DNA from: CAVZVW01 sp963778845
Lineage (GTDB): Bacteria; Actinomycetota; Actinomycetes; Actinomycetales; Kineosporiaceae
Direction: 5' to 3'
DNA: 64,000 nt
Assembly (NCBI GenBank): GCA_963778845.1
Contig: CAVZVW010000004.1
Coordinates: forward strand, 1-64,000
Shown: positions 48,278 through 56,409 of the stretch, one piece after another
Numbering within the stretch: the stretch's first letter is position 1
Layout of the letters: the number at the start of each line of letters is the position of its first letter
The notes under the pieces: generated by a model
Databases searched by the model: none
Told to the model about the DNA's origin: nothing
The model's input: the letters and a program-made list of their open reading frames with translations, nothing else
Translations under genes and position numbers: made by a program

Positions 48278-48943
48278 ATGAAGGTGACCCGAGTCGTGGA
48301 TCTGTCGCTGGCCATCGACGCAGACACCCAGATCTACCCGGGCGACCCCCCGGTGCGGCTGGAAGTCGCCTGCAGCATCGCCGAGGACGGGTTCAACCTC
48401 CTCAGCGTGGCGATGGGGTCGCAGAGCGGCACGAACTGCGACGCTCCGTACCACTTCCTGGAGTCAGGCGCGCGCATCGACCAGATGGACCTGCGGCTCT
48501 TCACCGGGCCAGGGGTGATCGTCGACGTCCGTCACAGAGCAGACCGAGAGCCGATCACCTCGGACGACGTCATGCCCCACCTCGACCGACTCGCCCCCGG
48601 GACCATCGTCTTGTTCCACACCGGCTGGTCCAAGCACTACCGGACACCCCGGTACTTCGAGCACCCCTTCCTCGGCGAAGACACCTGCCGGCTCCTGCTC
48701 CAGCACGGGGTAGTCACCATCGGGCTGGACGTCCTGAACATCGATGAAACGCCCGACGACCGGCATCCAGGAGCCGGGTGGCCGTGCCACCGCATGATCG
48801 CCGAAGCCGGCGGAGTCGTCGTCGAGAACCTCACGCACCTCGATCAGGTCGACTTCGAAGACCCCCTCATCTCGGTCATGCCCTTGAGACTCACGGGGGC
48901 GGACGGCGCACCAACACGCGCCGTCGCCATGCAACTTCTCTGA
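48278..48943 (+). CDS. Cyclase-family (kynurenine formamidase-like) metal hydrolase with altered metal site
   Basis: 221 residues from ATG 48278 with a strong GGAGGA site; GTG 48254 is an in-frame alternative. Cyclase superfamily features: VVDLSLAIDADTQIYPGDPP, DAPYHFLESGARIDQM, IVLFHTGWSKHYRTPRYFEH, GLDVLNIDETPDDRHPGAGW. In most members the metal site is HxGTHxDAPxH. Here it reads QSGTNCDAPYH, so two of the expected His are Gln and Asn. It could therefore use a different metal set or have another reaction. It is the third gene of the permease-ureohydrolase operon and may act on an amide or ring of the transported compound. Confidence 0.82.
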   Translation: MKVTRVVDLSLAIDADTQIYPGDPPVRLEVACSIAEDGFNLLSVAMGSQSGTNCDAPYHFLESGARIDQMDLRLFTGPGVIVDVRHRADREPITSDDVMPHLDRLAPGTIVLFHTGWSKHYRTPRYFEHPFLGEDTCRLLLQHGVVTIGLDVLNIDETPDDRHPGAGWPCHRMIAEAGGVVVENLTHLDQVDFEDPLISVMPLRLTGADGAPTRAVAMQLL

Positions 48944-49039
48944 GCGTGTGTGTAGCCGCCGGCGCTGTTCCGGCGCCATGTCAGGCCGTGCAAGCAGACG
49001 TTGCCCCTTACCCCGGAGGCCACGATCCTCACCACCAGG

Positions 49040-49611
49040 TCATCCCTGAAGGAGCCTGGTGCGGGACAGGCGTTCCCGGGCGGTCAGCAGCCGGCGTCGG
49101 TTGGCCCACTCGGGGTCGGCCTTGCGTCCGCGTCGGCCGCGCAGGTCGCGGGTCAGGCGCCGCCGGACGTCGGTGAGCATGGTGTTGGCGAGCTGGATCA
49201 GATGAAAGTGATCCACGACCAGGACCGCGTCTGGCAGGGCCGTGCGGACGGCGGCGGCGTAGGCGGCCGCGGGGTCGATCGCCACGTGGGTGATGGCGTC
49301 GCGGAACCCCTGGGAACGACGCCCCAGCCAGGCGGTGACGTCGACGGAGCGGCGGCCCAGGGTCTGCCCGAGCAGGCCCTGGTCCCCGCTGATGTCGACG
49401 AAGCCGGTGTGCCAGCGATCGGTGCGTGTCCACCGGCACGTGAACGGGTCCTGGGTCCAACGGGGCCGCCCGCGGCGGGTCTCGTCGATGCCGAGCACGG
49501 CGGTCGGCTCCGGCTCGCCCAGCACGGCCTCTCCGTAGGCGACCACCGCCCGGTGCGTGGTCGGCCACGAGACGCCATGCGCGAGCGAGACCTCGGCGAC
49601 CGACCTCAGTC
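49040..49611 (-). pseudogene. ISL3-family transposase fragment
   Basis: About 190 residues: SVAEVSLAHGVSWPTTHRAV, AVLGIDETRRGRPRW, and VLVVDHFHLIQLANTMLTDV, resembling the DDE catalytic part of ISL3 transposases. Both ends are missing: the front is cut at the end of the adjacent secreted-protein gene and the frame stops early at 49040. No terminal repeats seen. Nothing else is evident from 48944 to 49039. Confidence 0.7.
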
Positions 49612-51306
49612 GTCGTTGCGGATTGTGCCTGCAGCCTTGGCGACCGCCACCGTCGCGTTGACGGGTGCAGACAGCACGACGTAGAACACCTCGTTCTTCT
49701 CCTTGACCCGGTCGCCCTTGACCCGGACCGAGATCGTCTTGCTGGTGGCCCCAGGGGCGAAGGTGATCTTCCCCGACGCGGCGATGAAATCGCTGCCCGC
49801 CTTCGCCGTCCCCTTCGCCGTGCCCCAGTGCACCGTGATCGGTACCGTGCTGGCGCGGCTGAGGCGGATGGTGAATGCCAGCGGCCGGGTGCCCGAGTTG
49901 CCCTCCAGGATGGAGCGGCCGACGATGCTCAGCGTCGGCTTGGCACGCACAGTCATCGTCACTGACGCCTGCACGCTGCCGACGCTGTTCTCGGCAAGTA
50001 TCGAAAGCAGGTAGCTGCCAGCGGTTGTGGGCGTCCCGGAAACGATCCCCCCCGAGCTCAAGCTCAACCCGGCAGGAAGCGTGCCGGTCACGACCGACAG
50101 GACCGGCGCCGGGTACCCGGAGGCGACGAAGCGGTAGGCGAACGGCTCGCCGACCCCAGCGGCGGGCGGGGTGCTCGCCAGGAGCGTCGGCGCGGCCGGG
50201 GCGGGGTCCACGGTCAGGACCCTGAGAAGGTCCGCGTACCCACCGGGGTTCGCCGCCCGGATCACGACCGGGAAGCTGCCGGAGCTGCTGGGCGTGCCAG
50301 CGAGAGCACCGTCGACGCCTAGGTTCATGCCGGTCGGCAGGGTCCCCGACGAGATCGAGTAGTCGGCGGGTGGCCAGGCGCTGACCATGAAGCCGAACGA
50401 GAACGCCGTCCCAGCCGTCAGGTGGGGCACGATCGGCATCGTCCATGACGGAAGCACCACGGGACCGTAGGTGATGATCACCGAGCCGTTCCCGTTGCGC
50501 ACTCCTGCCGTGGTGGCGACCTGCGTCATCCCCGAGGCCACGTGCCCGGACCCACCGCCGCCGGAGAACTCGAATGCGCCTCCCCCGCCGCCCTGCCAGC
50601 CCCCGCCGCCACCCCCGCCGCCAGCGAGGAAATGGGATTCTCCTGCCCCACCCTGGCCGGCAGCCCCAGCGGACCCGTACTCCGGGGGAGTGCCGTCCGC
50701 CGAGCTGTGGACGCCGGCCGCTCCCGGCGCGGTTTGGGTACCTCCGCCGCCGTTGAGGAGGCCTGCATCTCCGGTCGGGACCTGACCGCCGGTGGTTCCG
50801 CCGCCATCCCCACCGGGGTAGCTCCAGCCCGCGCCACCGCCGCCGCCAGCCACCACGAGCTGGGTTCCGGCCGGGTCGGTCAACGAGCTGCCACCACCGC
50901 CACCTGCCCCTGCCGGCTCACCCGAGTTGCCCGCAGCCCCGGATCCTCCGTCACCGCCGCCACCGATGCCTCCAAGCCCGGGGAGAAATCGCGCCGTGAC
51001 GCTTCCGCCTTGACCGCCGACGATGATCGAGTAGGTGCCTCCCGGGGTGAGCGGGACGGCGGCGCTGGCCATTCCGCCGTCGCCGCCGGCAGGGCCGTTC
51101 AGCTCGTTCCCGCCGGAGCCCCCGATCACGGTCACGACGGCGGCGGTGGCGTCCGCCGGCGCCGTCCAGGAAAACGTCCCCGGAGTCAGGAACGAGACCG
51201 CATTCGTGGTCGCGTGGGCGGCGCCGACCCCGACGCACAGCACGGACGCCGCGACCAGACTCGCCGGCAACAAGACTGCAGCGGGGGTGGATAGCTTACG
51301 GGACAT
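49606..51306 (-). CDS. Secreted glycine-rich / Ig-like / Calx-beta repeat protein, paralogue 1
   Basis: 566 residues. Signal peptide with hydrophobic VLLPASLVAASVLCVGVGAA and AHA cleavage. Residues ~38-285 are a glycine-rich domain (FSWTAPADATAAVVTVIGGS, then many GGGGG stretches, closing with NGSVIITYGP). Two putative Ig-like modules follow (GTLPTGMNLGVDGALAGTPS and GTLPAGLSLSSGGIVSGTPT). A C-terminal Calx-beta domain (LSIVGRSILEGNSGTRPLAF ... VRVKGDRVKEKNEVFYVVLS) ends in AGTIRNDD. Likely an exported adhesion or surface protein. A paralogue lies at 52798; both share the layout and the ending TIRNDD. Confidence 0.78.
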   Translation of the reverse strand: MSRKLSTPAAVLLPASLVAASVLCVGVGAAHATTNAVSFLTPGTFSWTAPADATAAVVTVIGGSGGNELNGPAGGDGGMASAAVPLTPGGTYSIIVGGQGGSVTARFLPGLGGIGGGGDGGSGAAGNSGEPAGAGGGGGSSLTDPAGTQLVVAGGGGGAGWSYPGGDGGGTTGGQVPTGDAGLLNGGGGTQTAPGAAGVHSSADGTPPEYGSAGAAGQGGAGESHFLAGGGGGGGGWQGGGGGAFEFSGGGGSGHVASGMTQVATTAGVRNGNGSVIITYGPVVLPSWTMPIVPHLTAGTAFSFGFMVSAWPPADYSISSGTLPTGMNLGVDGALAGTPSSSGSFPVVIRAANPGGYADLLRVLTVDPAPAAPTLLASTPPAAGVGEPFAYRFVASGYPAPVLSVVTGTLPAGLSLSSGGIVSGTPTTAGSYLLSILAENSVGSVQASVTMTVRAKPTLSIVGRSILEGNSGTRPLAFTIRLSRASTVPITVHWGTAKGTAKAGSDFIAASGKITFAPGATSKTISVRVKGDRVKEKNEVFYVVLSAPVNATVAVAKAAGTIRNDD

Positions 51307-51444
51307 GGCGCTCTCCTCGGGTGGGGCCGCAGATCGACCGTCAGGTCCACCATCCGGCTAAGGCAGGCTCCTTTGGATCGGGCACCGTCCCTATACCGCC
51401 GTCCCAGGCGACTCCCGGCTCCCTATCTCTCCGGGACCCGTTCG

Positions 51445-51690
51445 TGATCGCCGACGCCGCCCGGACCATGCCGCACACCCTGCGCCGGGTCGGCACTGAT
51501 GACGAGGCCCTGGCCGGACTGTCTGGCAGGCTACGACGACGACCTGGCCGCCCAGTCCAACCGCCTACACGAGTGGCTACTGCACATCCACCCCGCCCTG
51601 GACGGCTGCTAGGTAAGCACTTCGACCGCGGCGGAGTCCTGGAACTGCTCGCCGTCCTGCCAGACCTGGGGACATCGAGCTCGGCCGGAT
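51445..51690 (+). pseudogene. IS110-family transposase remnant
   Basis: FVIADAARTMPHTLRRVGTD in one frame, AGYDDDLAAQSNRLHEWLL in another and LGKHFDRGGVLELLAVLPD in a third resemble, in order, the middle of IS110 transposases. At least two frameshifts and loss of both ends. It lies in the decayed stretch 51307-52797, where no intact gene is seen. Confidence 0.6.
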
Positions 51691-51929
51691 CCCGATCGGG
51701 AAGCTGCGGCGAGAAGCCGTTGCCACCTGGGAGGCTGCCGCCCGGCCCGCGCTTGGACCCTCGCTCAGGGACTGGCGGTTCCGGCCGCCGGGCGCCGCCT
51801 AGTTTAGGGTCACCCGGTCCCCTCGAAACCGTTGCTACACAGGGGTTTCCCAGAAATTGGGTTCGTCCTGCCACCCGGGCCGAAGCCCGTTCTGCCCCCT
51901 GACGACGCTGAGAGTGCGGGTCCATCAGC

Positions 51930-51992
51930 CCGACGACGGTGCGCGTCCACGTCTCGAACCTGATCGCCAAGCGCCACGTGATCTCCCGCTGG
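51930..51992 (+). pseudogene. Possible LuxR-type helix-turn-helix remnant
   Basis: TTVRVHVSNLIAKRHVISR resembles the recognition helix of LuxR proteins and is similar to VSVHVSNVLAKLGVSGR of the gene at 56319. Only ~20 residues, so a chance match is possible. Confidence 0.25.
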
Positions 51993-52137
51993 CAGACATC
52001 AGTTCACGTCTATCCCCACGGACTCTTGGGACCCCGACCTCGGCACGTGACATTGCGCCCCGCCCCCGGCCGCCGTCGGCACTCGACCGCCCCGGGTATG
52101 TCTATCCTTCAGCCACCCTTCGAGATGGAGCCCTTCG

Positions 52138-52365
52138 ATGCATGCCCACCGACCCTTGCTCGCCATAGCCCTCGCCGTCGGACTCACCACGAGCTCGGGT
52201 GTGGCTGCCGCGGGCCGCGCCTGAGCCAGTCTCCGAGGTGGCGCAGGCGGCGAACTCCGTCGGGACCCCTCGCCGTCCGACGGTCACAATCGACAGCTCG
52301 GTCGTCGCGGGCGATGGCGCCACCATCACGTACACCGTGAACCGGCTGGGCCCACTTCGTGGGTG
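52138..52365 (+). pseudogene. Remnant of a secreted repeat protein
   Basis: ATG 52138 with GGAG upstream encodes a signal peptide (RPLLAIALAVGLTTSSGVAA) and stops after 28 codons. After a one-base shift the reading continues APEPVSEVAQAANSVG, then TVTIDSSVVAGDGATITYTV, a beta-rich segment like those in secreted repeat proteins, and stops at 52365. Probably debris of a relative of the neighbouring exported proteins. Confidence 0.45.
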
Positions 52366-52797
52366 AAACCACCCGAGCCACCCCGCCGGCATCTCGCTGT
52401 TCAGGTCCGCTTGGAGCAGCCACAACAACGGGTTCATTGATCTCGTTCAACGGTGCGCCGACGACGGCAAGTCGATTTCGACGTCGCCCAAGCAGCTCTT
52501 GGTTGGGCGCATGCGATGCCTATAGACATCGGCCGACCTACCGGGCGGGCCCGACGGGCCTGCAACGCCGCTCCACGCTGCCCATGAGTACGATCCCGCA
52601 GTCGCAACCGATCGGCCGGAAGCAGCCCTGGGGCTGATGCCGAGGCTCCGACGGCGCCGAGCGGGTCGGGATGCGTGTCCAGTCCGGTCATGATCAGACC
52701 CACTGGGTCTTCGTGTCATGACCAAGGGCGGACGACTATCCCGACCCGCTCTACCACCGCCGGAGCCGCGGCGAAAGGCGCCTGGCTTGCCGCGCTG

Positions 52798-54288
52798 TCA
52801 GTCGTCGTTGCGGATGGTCCCCGTCGCTCGGGCGACGGCGATGGTTGCGTTGTGCGGCGTGCGTAGCGCGACGTAGAAGGTCTCGTTCTTCTCCCGCACC
52901 CGATCGCCCTTGATGCGTACCGTCACGTGCGCCACCCTCTGCCCCGGCGCGAACGTCACCGTGCCGGAGGCCGCGATGTAGTCCGAGGGTGCCTTCGCCG
53001 TGCCGTTGGCGGTCGCCCAGTGAGCCGTCACCGCAACCGTGCTGGCGCGGCTGAGAGTGAGGGTGAACACCAGCGGTCGGGTACCGCTCTTGCCCTCCAG
53101 AATGGACTTACCCGTGATCCGGATGGCCGGTGGGGCGGCCACCACCACCGGGGGGTCGACCACGACGGTCACCGGCTGGGTCGACAGCCCGATCGGGTTC
53201 AGGGCGGCGACGGTGAAGGTGTAGTTGCCGGCCTTGGTCGGGGTACCAGTCATGGCGCCGTCAGAAGACACGGCCAGGCCCGGGGGCAGGCCCGCCGCCG
53301 GCGCCGAGAACTCCGCAGGCGGCCATGCCGACGCGCTCAGCGGGTAGCTGAACGCCGTGCCGACCAAGGCGTGTGCTGGGGTCGGAGGGTTCCAGACGGG
53401 GGCACTTCCCGTCCCGTAGGTGATCACGACCGAGCCGTCGCCGGGGTGAACGCCTTGCAGAGAGGACACCGAGGTGGCCGAGGCTGTGACATGGCTGGAC
53501 CCACCGCCGCCGGAGCCGCTATAGCCACTCCCGCCGCCGCCGCCGAACCAGCCACCGCCCCCGCCGCCGCCCCCACTGCCGACCCCACCGCGGACCGGGT
53601 CGCCAGTCCACGTGCTGTTCATTGTCGACCATCCCGCGCCCCCGGCCAGTGCCGCACCATCGCCGCCGACGGTCCCGATCGCCGACCCGCCGGCACCCCC
53701 GGCCATCTGCGTCCCGCCGCCGCCTGCACCGTTCGCTGGGTCGCTCCCGCCGACTGGGCCCCCGCCCGCACCACCGGACACGACATAGATGCCGCCGCCG
53801 CAGAATGCACCGCCCCCGCCGCCGGCCAGGACCAGCCACCCATCACCATCGGCGAGCCCGGAGGCCCCACCCCCACCCCCGCCACCGACCTTGTACGGGG
53901 CGAAAACAACCGTCCCGCCCTGGCCACCGCCGCCCGCCCCGCCGGAACCTCCTGGCAATGTGCCAGGGCTGTCCCCCCCACGGCCGCCAACCATCACGGC
54001 GTAGGTCGTGCCGGGGGACAACGTGATCGAAGCGGTGACAGATCCACCCCACCCACCCGGCGCCGAGGCGTTGGGATCCGCGGCGCCTCCACCGGCCGCG
54101 CCGTTGACCGTCACGACCGCGGCCGTGGCGTCGGCCGGCGCCGTCCAGGAGTACGTGCCCGGGACGAAGAACGCTGCGGCTGACGTGGCCGCGGCGGCGG
54201 GCCCGGCCGCAGTCGCGAACATCGCGGACGCCGCGAGCAGGCTCGCGGGGAGCAGTGCGGCCATCCGGCCGGTGACGAAGCGGTTCAT
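52798..54288 (-). CDS. Secreted glycine-rich / Calx-beta repeat protein, paralogue 2
   Basis: About 496 residues from ATG 54288, which has GGAGG upstream; the frame is open to 54363. Signal peptide (MAALLPASLLAASAMFATAA ... AAAA). A glycine-rich domain opens with YSWTAPADATAAVVTVNGAA and ends NPGDGSVVITYGTG-like. One Ig-like module (GLPPGLAVSSDGAMTGTPTK) and a C-terminal Calx-beta domain (IRITGKSILEGKSGTRPLVF ... TIRNDD) follow. It has one Ig-like module fewer than the paralogue at 49606. The two copies arose by duplication and are separated by IS debris. Confidence 0.77.
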   Translation of the reverse strand: MNRFVTGRMAALLPASLLAASAMFATAAGPAAAATSAAAFFVPGTYSWTAPADATAAVVTVNGAAGGGAADPNASAPGGWGGSVTASITLSPGTTYAVMVGGRGGDSPGTLPGGSGGAGGGGQGGTVVFAPYKVGGGGGGGASGLADGDGWLVLAGGGGGAFCGGGIYVVSGGAGGGPVGGSDPANGAGGGGTQMAGGAGGSAIGTVGGDGAALAGGAGWSTMNSTWTGDPVRGGVGSGGGGGGGGWFGGGGGSGYSGSGGGGSSHVTASATSVSSLQGVHPGDGSVVITYGTGSAPVWNPPTPAHALVGTAFSYPLSASAWPPAEFSAPAAGLPPGLAVSSDGAMTGTPTKAGNYTFTVAALNPIGLSTQPVTVVVDPPVVVAAPPAIRITGKSILEGKSGTRPLVFTLTLSRASTVAVTAHWATANGTAKAPSDYIAASGTVTFAPGQRVAHVTVRIKGDRVREKNETFYVALRTPHNATIAVARATGTIRNDD

Positions 54289-54489
54289 CAGAGCCTCCAA
54301 GACGGGGGCCGCGTGATCGGCCACTACCAGAGACCCTGCGCCTAAGGAGCCCCGCCTCCGCATCGGTCAGCCTCCCTAACCGCACCGACGGCGGTCCCTA
54401 ACCTGGCCGCGCCGCCTGCCGCCTCGCTCGTGCCACGGAATCCGGCCGTGACGGCTCAAGGAACAGTCACGAAGCTTCTGGGCCGGGCC

Positions 54490-54640
54490 TCCCAAGCCAA
54501 CGTCCGGGTTCGATTCCCGTCACCGCTCCAGCCAAGAGCCCTGGTCAGAGGTCGGTCAGATCCCGGCCGTAAACCGTAGAGCGATACCTCAAATGCATGA
54601 TCATGTCCCTAACGGTCCGTCGGGAACGTCGGGGTCGTCG
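54490..54640. repeat. att copy 3 (degenerate) with flanking homology to the 60.5-kb att region
   Basis: 54490-54530 matches the tRNA-Gly 3' end with several changes and a shortened final stem. The next ~110 bp (GGTCAGAGGTC, GAGCGATACCT, GCATGATCA, GTCCCTA blocks in order) match 60551-60665. This shows a shared element end, not only the tRNA match. Sequence 54364-54489 shows no gene. Confidence 0.7.
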
Positions 54641-54795
54641 CCCAAGTCAGGCGAGGCCACCTTCTTGATCGTCTTCTCCAGCGAACCCATGTCCACCACT
54701 GTCTCGGTCATCACAGGCCTTCCCACCGATCATCAGACCGGCATGTCGAGGCCACTGATGTCGGGGCCACTTACACAGTGCGACATCAGTCCCGC

Positions 54796-54932
54796 TCACG
54801 AGATCGGCAGCCGCCCGGCCGCCACCACCGCACGCCGGAGCAGCCACTCGACGTTTGCGTTGGTGCTGCGCAGGTCGTCGACCGCCCAGCGGAGAGGGCG
54901 TCGTGCAGGTCCGGGCCCAGGCGCAGCAGCAT
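54796..54932 (-). pseudogene. Arc/ribbon-helix-helix protein remnant
   Basis: MLLRLGPDLHDALS and, after a missing base, RWAVDDLRSTNANVEWLLRR then AVVAAGRLPIS. This is the pattern of small Arc-type ribbon-helix-helix DNA-binding proteins. About 45 residues with one frameshift. No partner toxin gene seen; the rest of 54641-55068 is empty apart from this. Confidence 0.5.
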
Positions 54933-55068
54933 CGACCTGCGCTGCCAGCCCCGGACCCGCGGTCTAAGGAGGCCTCACCCCGGTGACGGGGTGGGTTGCC
55001 CGATCCGGACCATGCCTCCTCATCTGCATCGTCGAGGCAGACGACCTCGACGAGAGACGGTGGGTTCG

Positions 55069-56409
55069 ATGTCCACGGTGCCAGCAACACGCGACCAGTT
55101 CCCCTCTGCCCCGCTGCCAGGGTCGCCCTCGATCTGGCGCACGCCCGGCTTTCCCAAACTCCTGGTCGCCCTGGGCGTCTCGCAGGCCGGCGACTGGCTC
55201 TACAACATCGCACTCCTCGCGCTCGTCTTCGAGCGCACCGGGTCGGCGCGTATGGTCGCCCTCGCCTCGGCAGCGCGGATCGCGCCCATGCTGGTCGTGG
55301 GACCATTCGGCGGCGTCATCGCCGACCGGCTCCCGCCACGGGTCGCAATGGTCGGCTCCGACCTCCTGCGACTTGCATGCATGGCCCTGCTCACCGTCGT
55401 CGCGGCGCTCGGCCTGCCTGTATCAATCGCGATCGCCCTCGCCGCCCTCGGCACCGCCGCCGCGGCGCCCTACCCGGCATGTGTGGCCGCCACGGTGCCC
55501 CGGCTCGTGAGCAGCGATCGGCTCCCTGCGGCCAACGCCGCACGTACGGCCGTGGCCAACACCTGCATCGTCGCCGGCCCTGGCGCGGGCGCCGTCCTGC
55601 TTCTGGTCGGCTCGCCCGCAGCCGCGTTCGCCGTCAACGGCGCCACCTTCCTCACCTCCGCCGCGCTCGTGCTCACGCTCCCGCGGGGCTGCGTCACCGG
55701 GCTTCGAGAGAGGGCCGGCAGGCCCGGGCAGGTCCGGGATGAGGGTGGGCTGCGCGGGGTTCTCGCCGACCTGTACGCGGGCGCGCAGGCTCTGCGCCGA
55801 AGCCCGGTCGCCCTGCGGCTGTTGGGCGCCGACGTGCTGGCCAGCGGCGTCTACGGGATGCTCACGGTGGTCCTGCTCGTCCTGAGCCGCCGGCTGGGGA
55901 TGGCCGACCACGGCTACGGCTACCTGATGGCCGCGATCGGCTTGGGTGGGGTGATCGGTGCGCCCCTCGCGAGTCGAAGTGTGGCCTTCGGGGTCGGCGG
56001 AGCCGCCTCGGCTCGGCGGCCCGTGGCCGCTGGCCTGGTCTGCATCGCCCTGGCACTCAGCGTCGCCGGCGTGGCGACACCGACGGCCGTCGTCATCGGC
56101 TGCTGCGTGGCGCTCGGCGTCGCGTCGGTCGTGATCGAGGTCGCCGCGGACACTGCTCTGCAGCAAGATCTGCCCGAGGAGTACCTCGCTCGCGCGTACG
56201 GCCTTGTGATGCCCCTGTGCTGCGCCGCGATGGTCGCCGGTGCGCTCGGCGCCCCGGCACTGCTCGCCACGGCCGGGCTGCCCGCAACTCTCGCGGCCCT
56301 CGCATGCCTCGCCGTGCTCTACGCCTGGCGCGTCGCGGCACCGCCGGCGAGCCCGCGTGCGCTGGCACTGGGTGAGGGTTCGTCGTCGAACAGCACCCCC
56401 GCTCGGTAG
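55069..56409 (+). CDS. MFS transporter (drug-export type)
   Basis: 446 residues from ATG 55069; the frame is open upstream but not coding-like. Around 12 helices. WRTPGFPKLLVALGVSQAGD at the start and the loop GPFGGVIADRLPPRVAMVGS fit MFS exporters of the MFS_1/MFS_3 type. It faces a LuxR-type regulator whose stop lies inside this gene's 3' end: the two converge and overlap by 91 bp. A role in efflux of a drug or metabolite is likely but the substrate is unknown. Confidence 0.83.
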   Translation: MSTVPATRDQFPSAPLPGSPSIWRTPGFPKLLVALGVSQAGDWLYNIALLALVFERTGSARMVALASAARIAPMLVVGPFGGVIADRLPPRVAMVGSDLLRLACMALLTVVAALGLPVSIAIALAALGTAAAAPYPACVAATVPRLVSSDRLPAANAARTAVANTCIVAGPGAGAVLLLVGSPAAAFAVNGATFLTSAALVLTLPRGCVTGLRERAGRPGQVRDEGGLRGVLADLYAGAQALRRSPVALRLLGADVLASGVYGMLTVVLLVLSRRLGMADHGYGYLMAAIGLGGVIGAPLASRSVAFGVGGAASARRPVAAGLVCIALALSVAGVATPTAVVIGCCVALGVASVVIEVAADTALQQDLPEEYLARAYGLVMPLCCAAMVAGALGAPALLATAGLPATLAALACLAVLYAWRVAAPPASPRALALGEGSSSNSTPAR

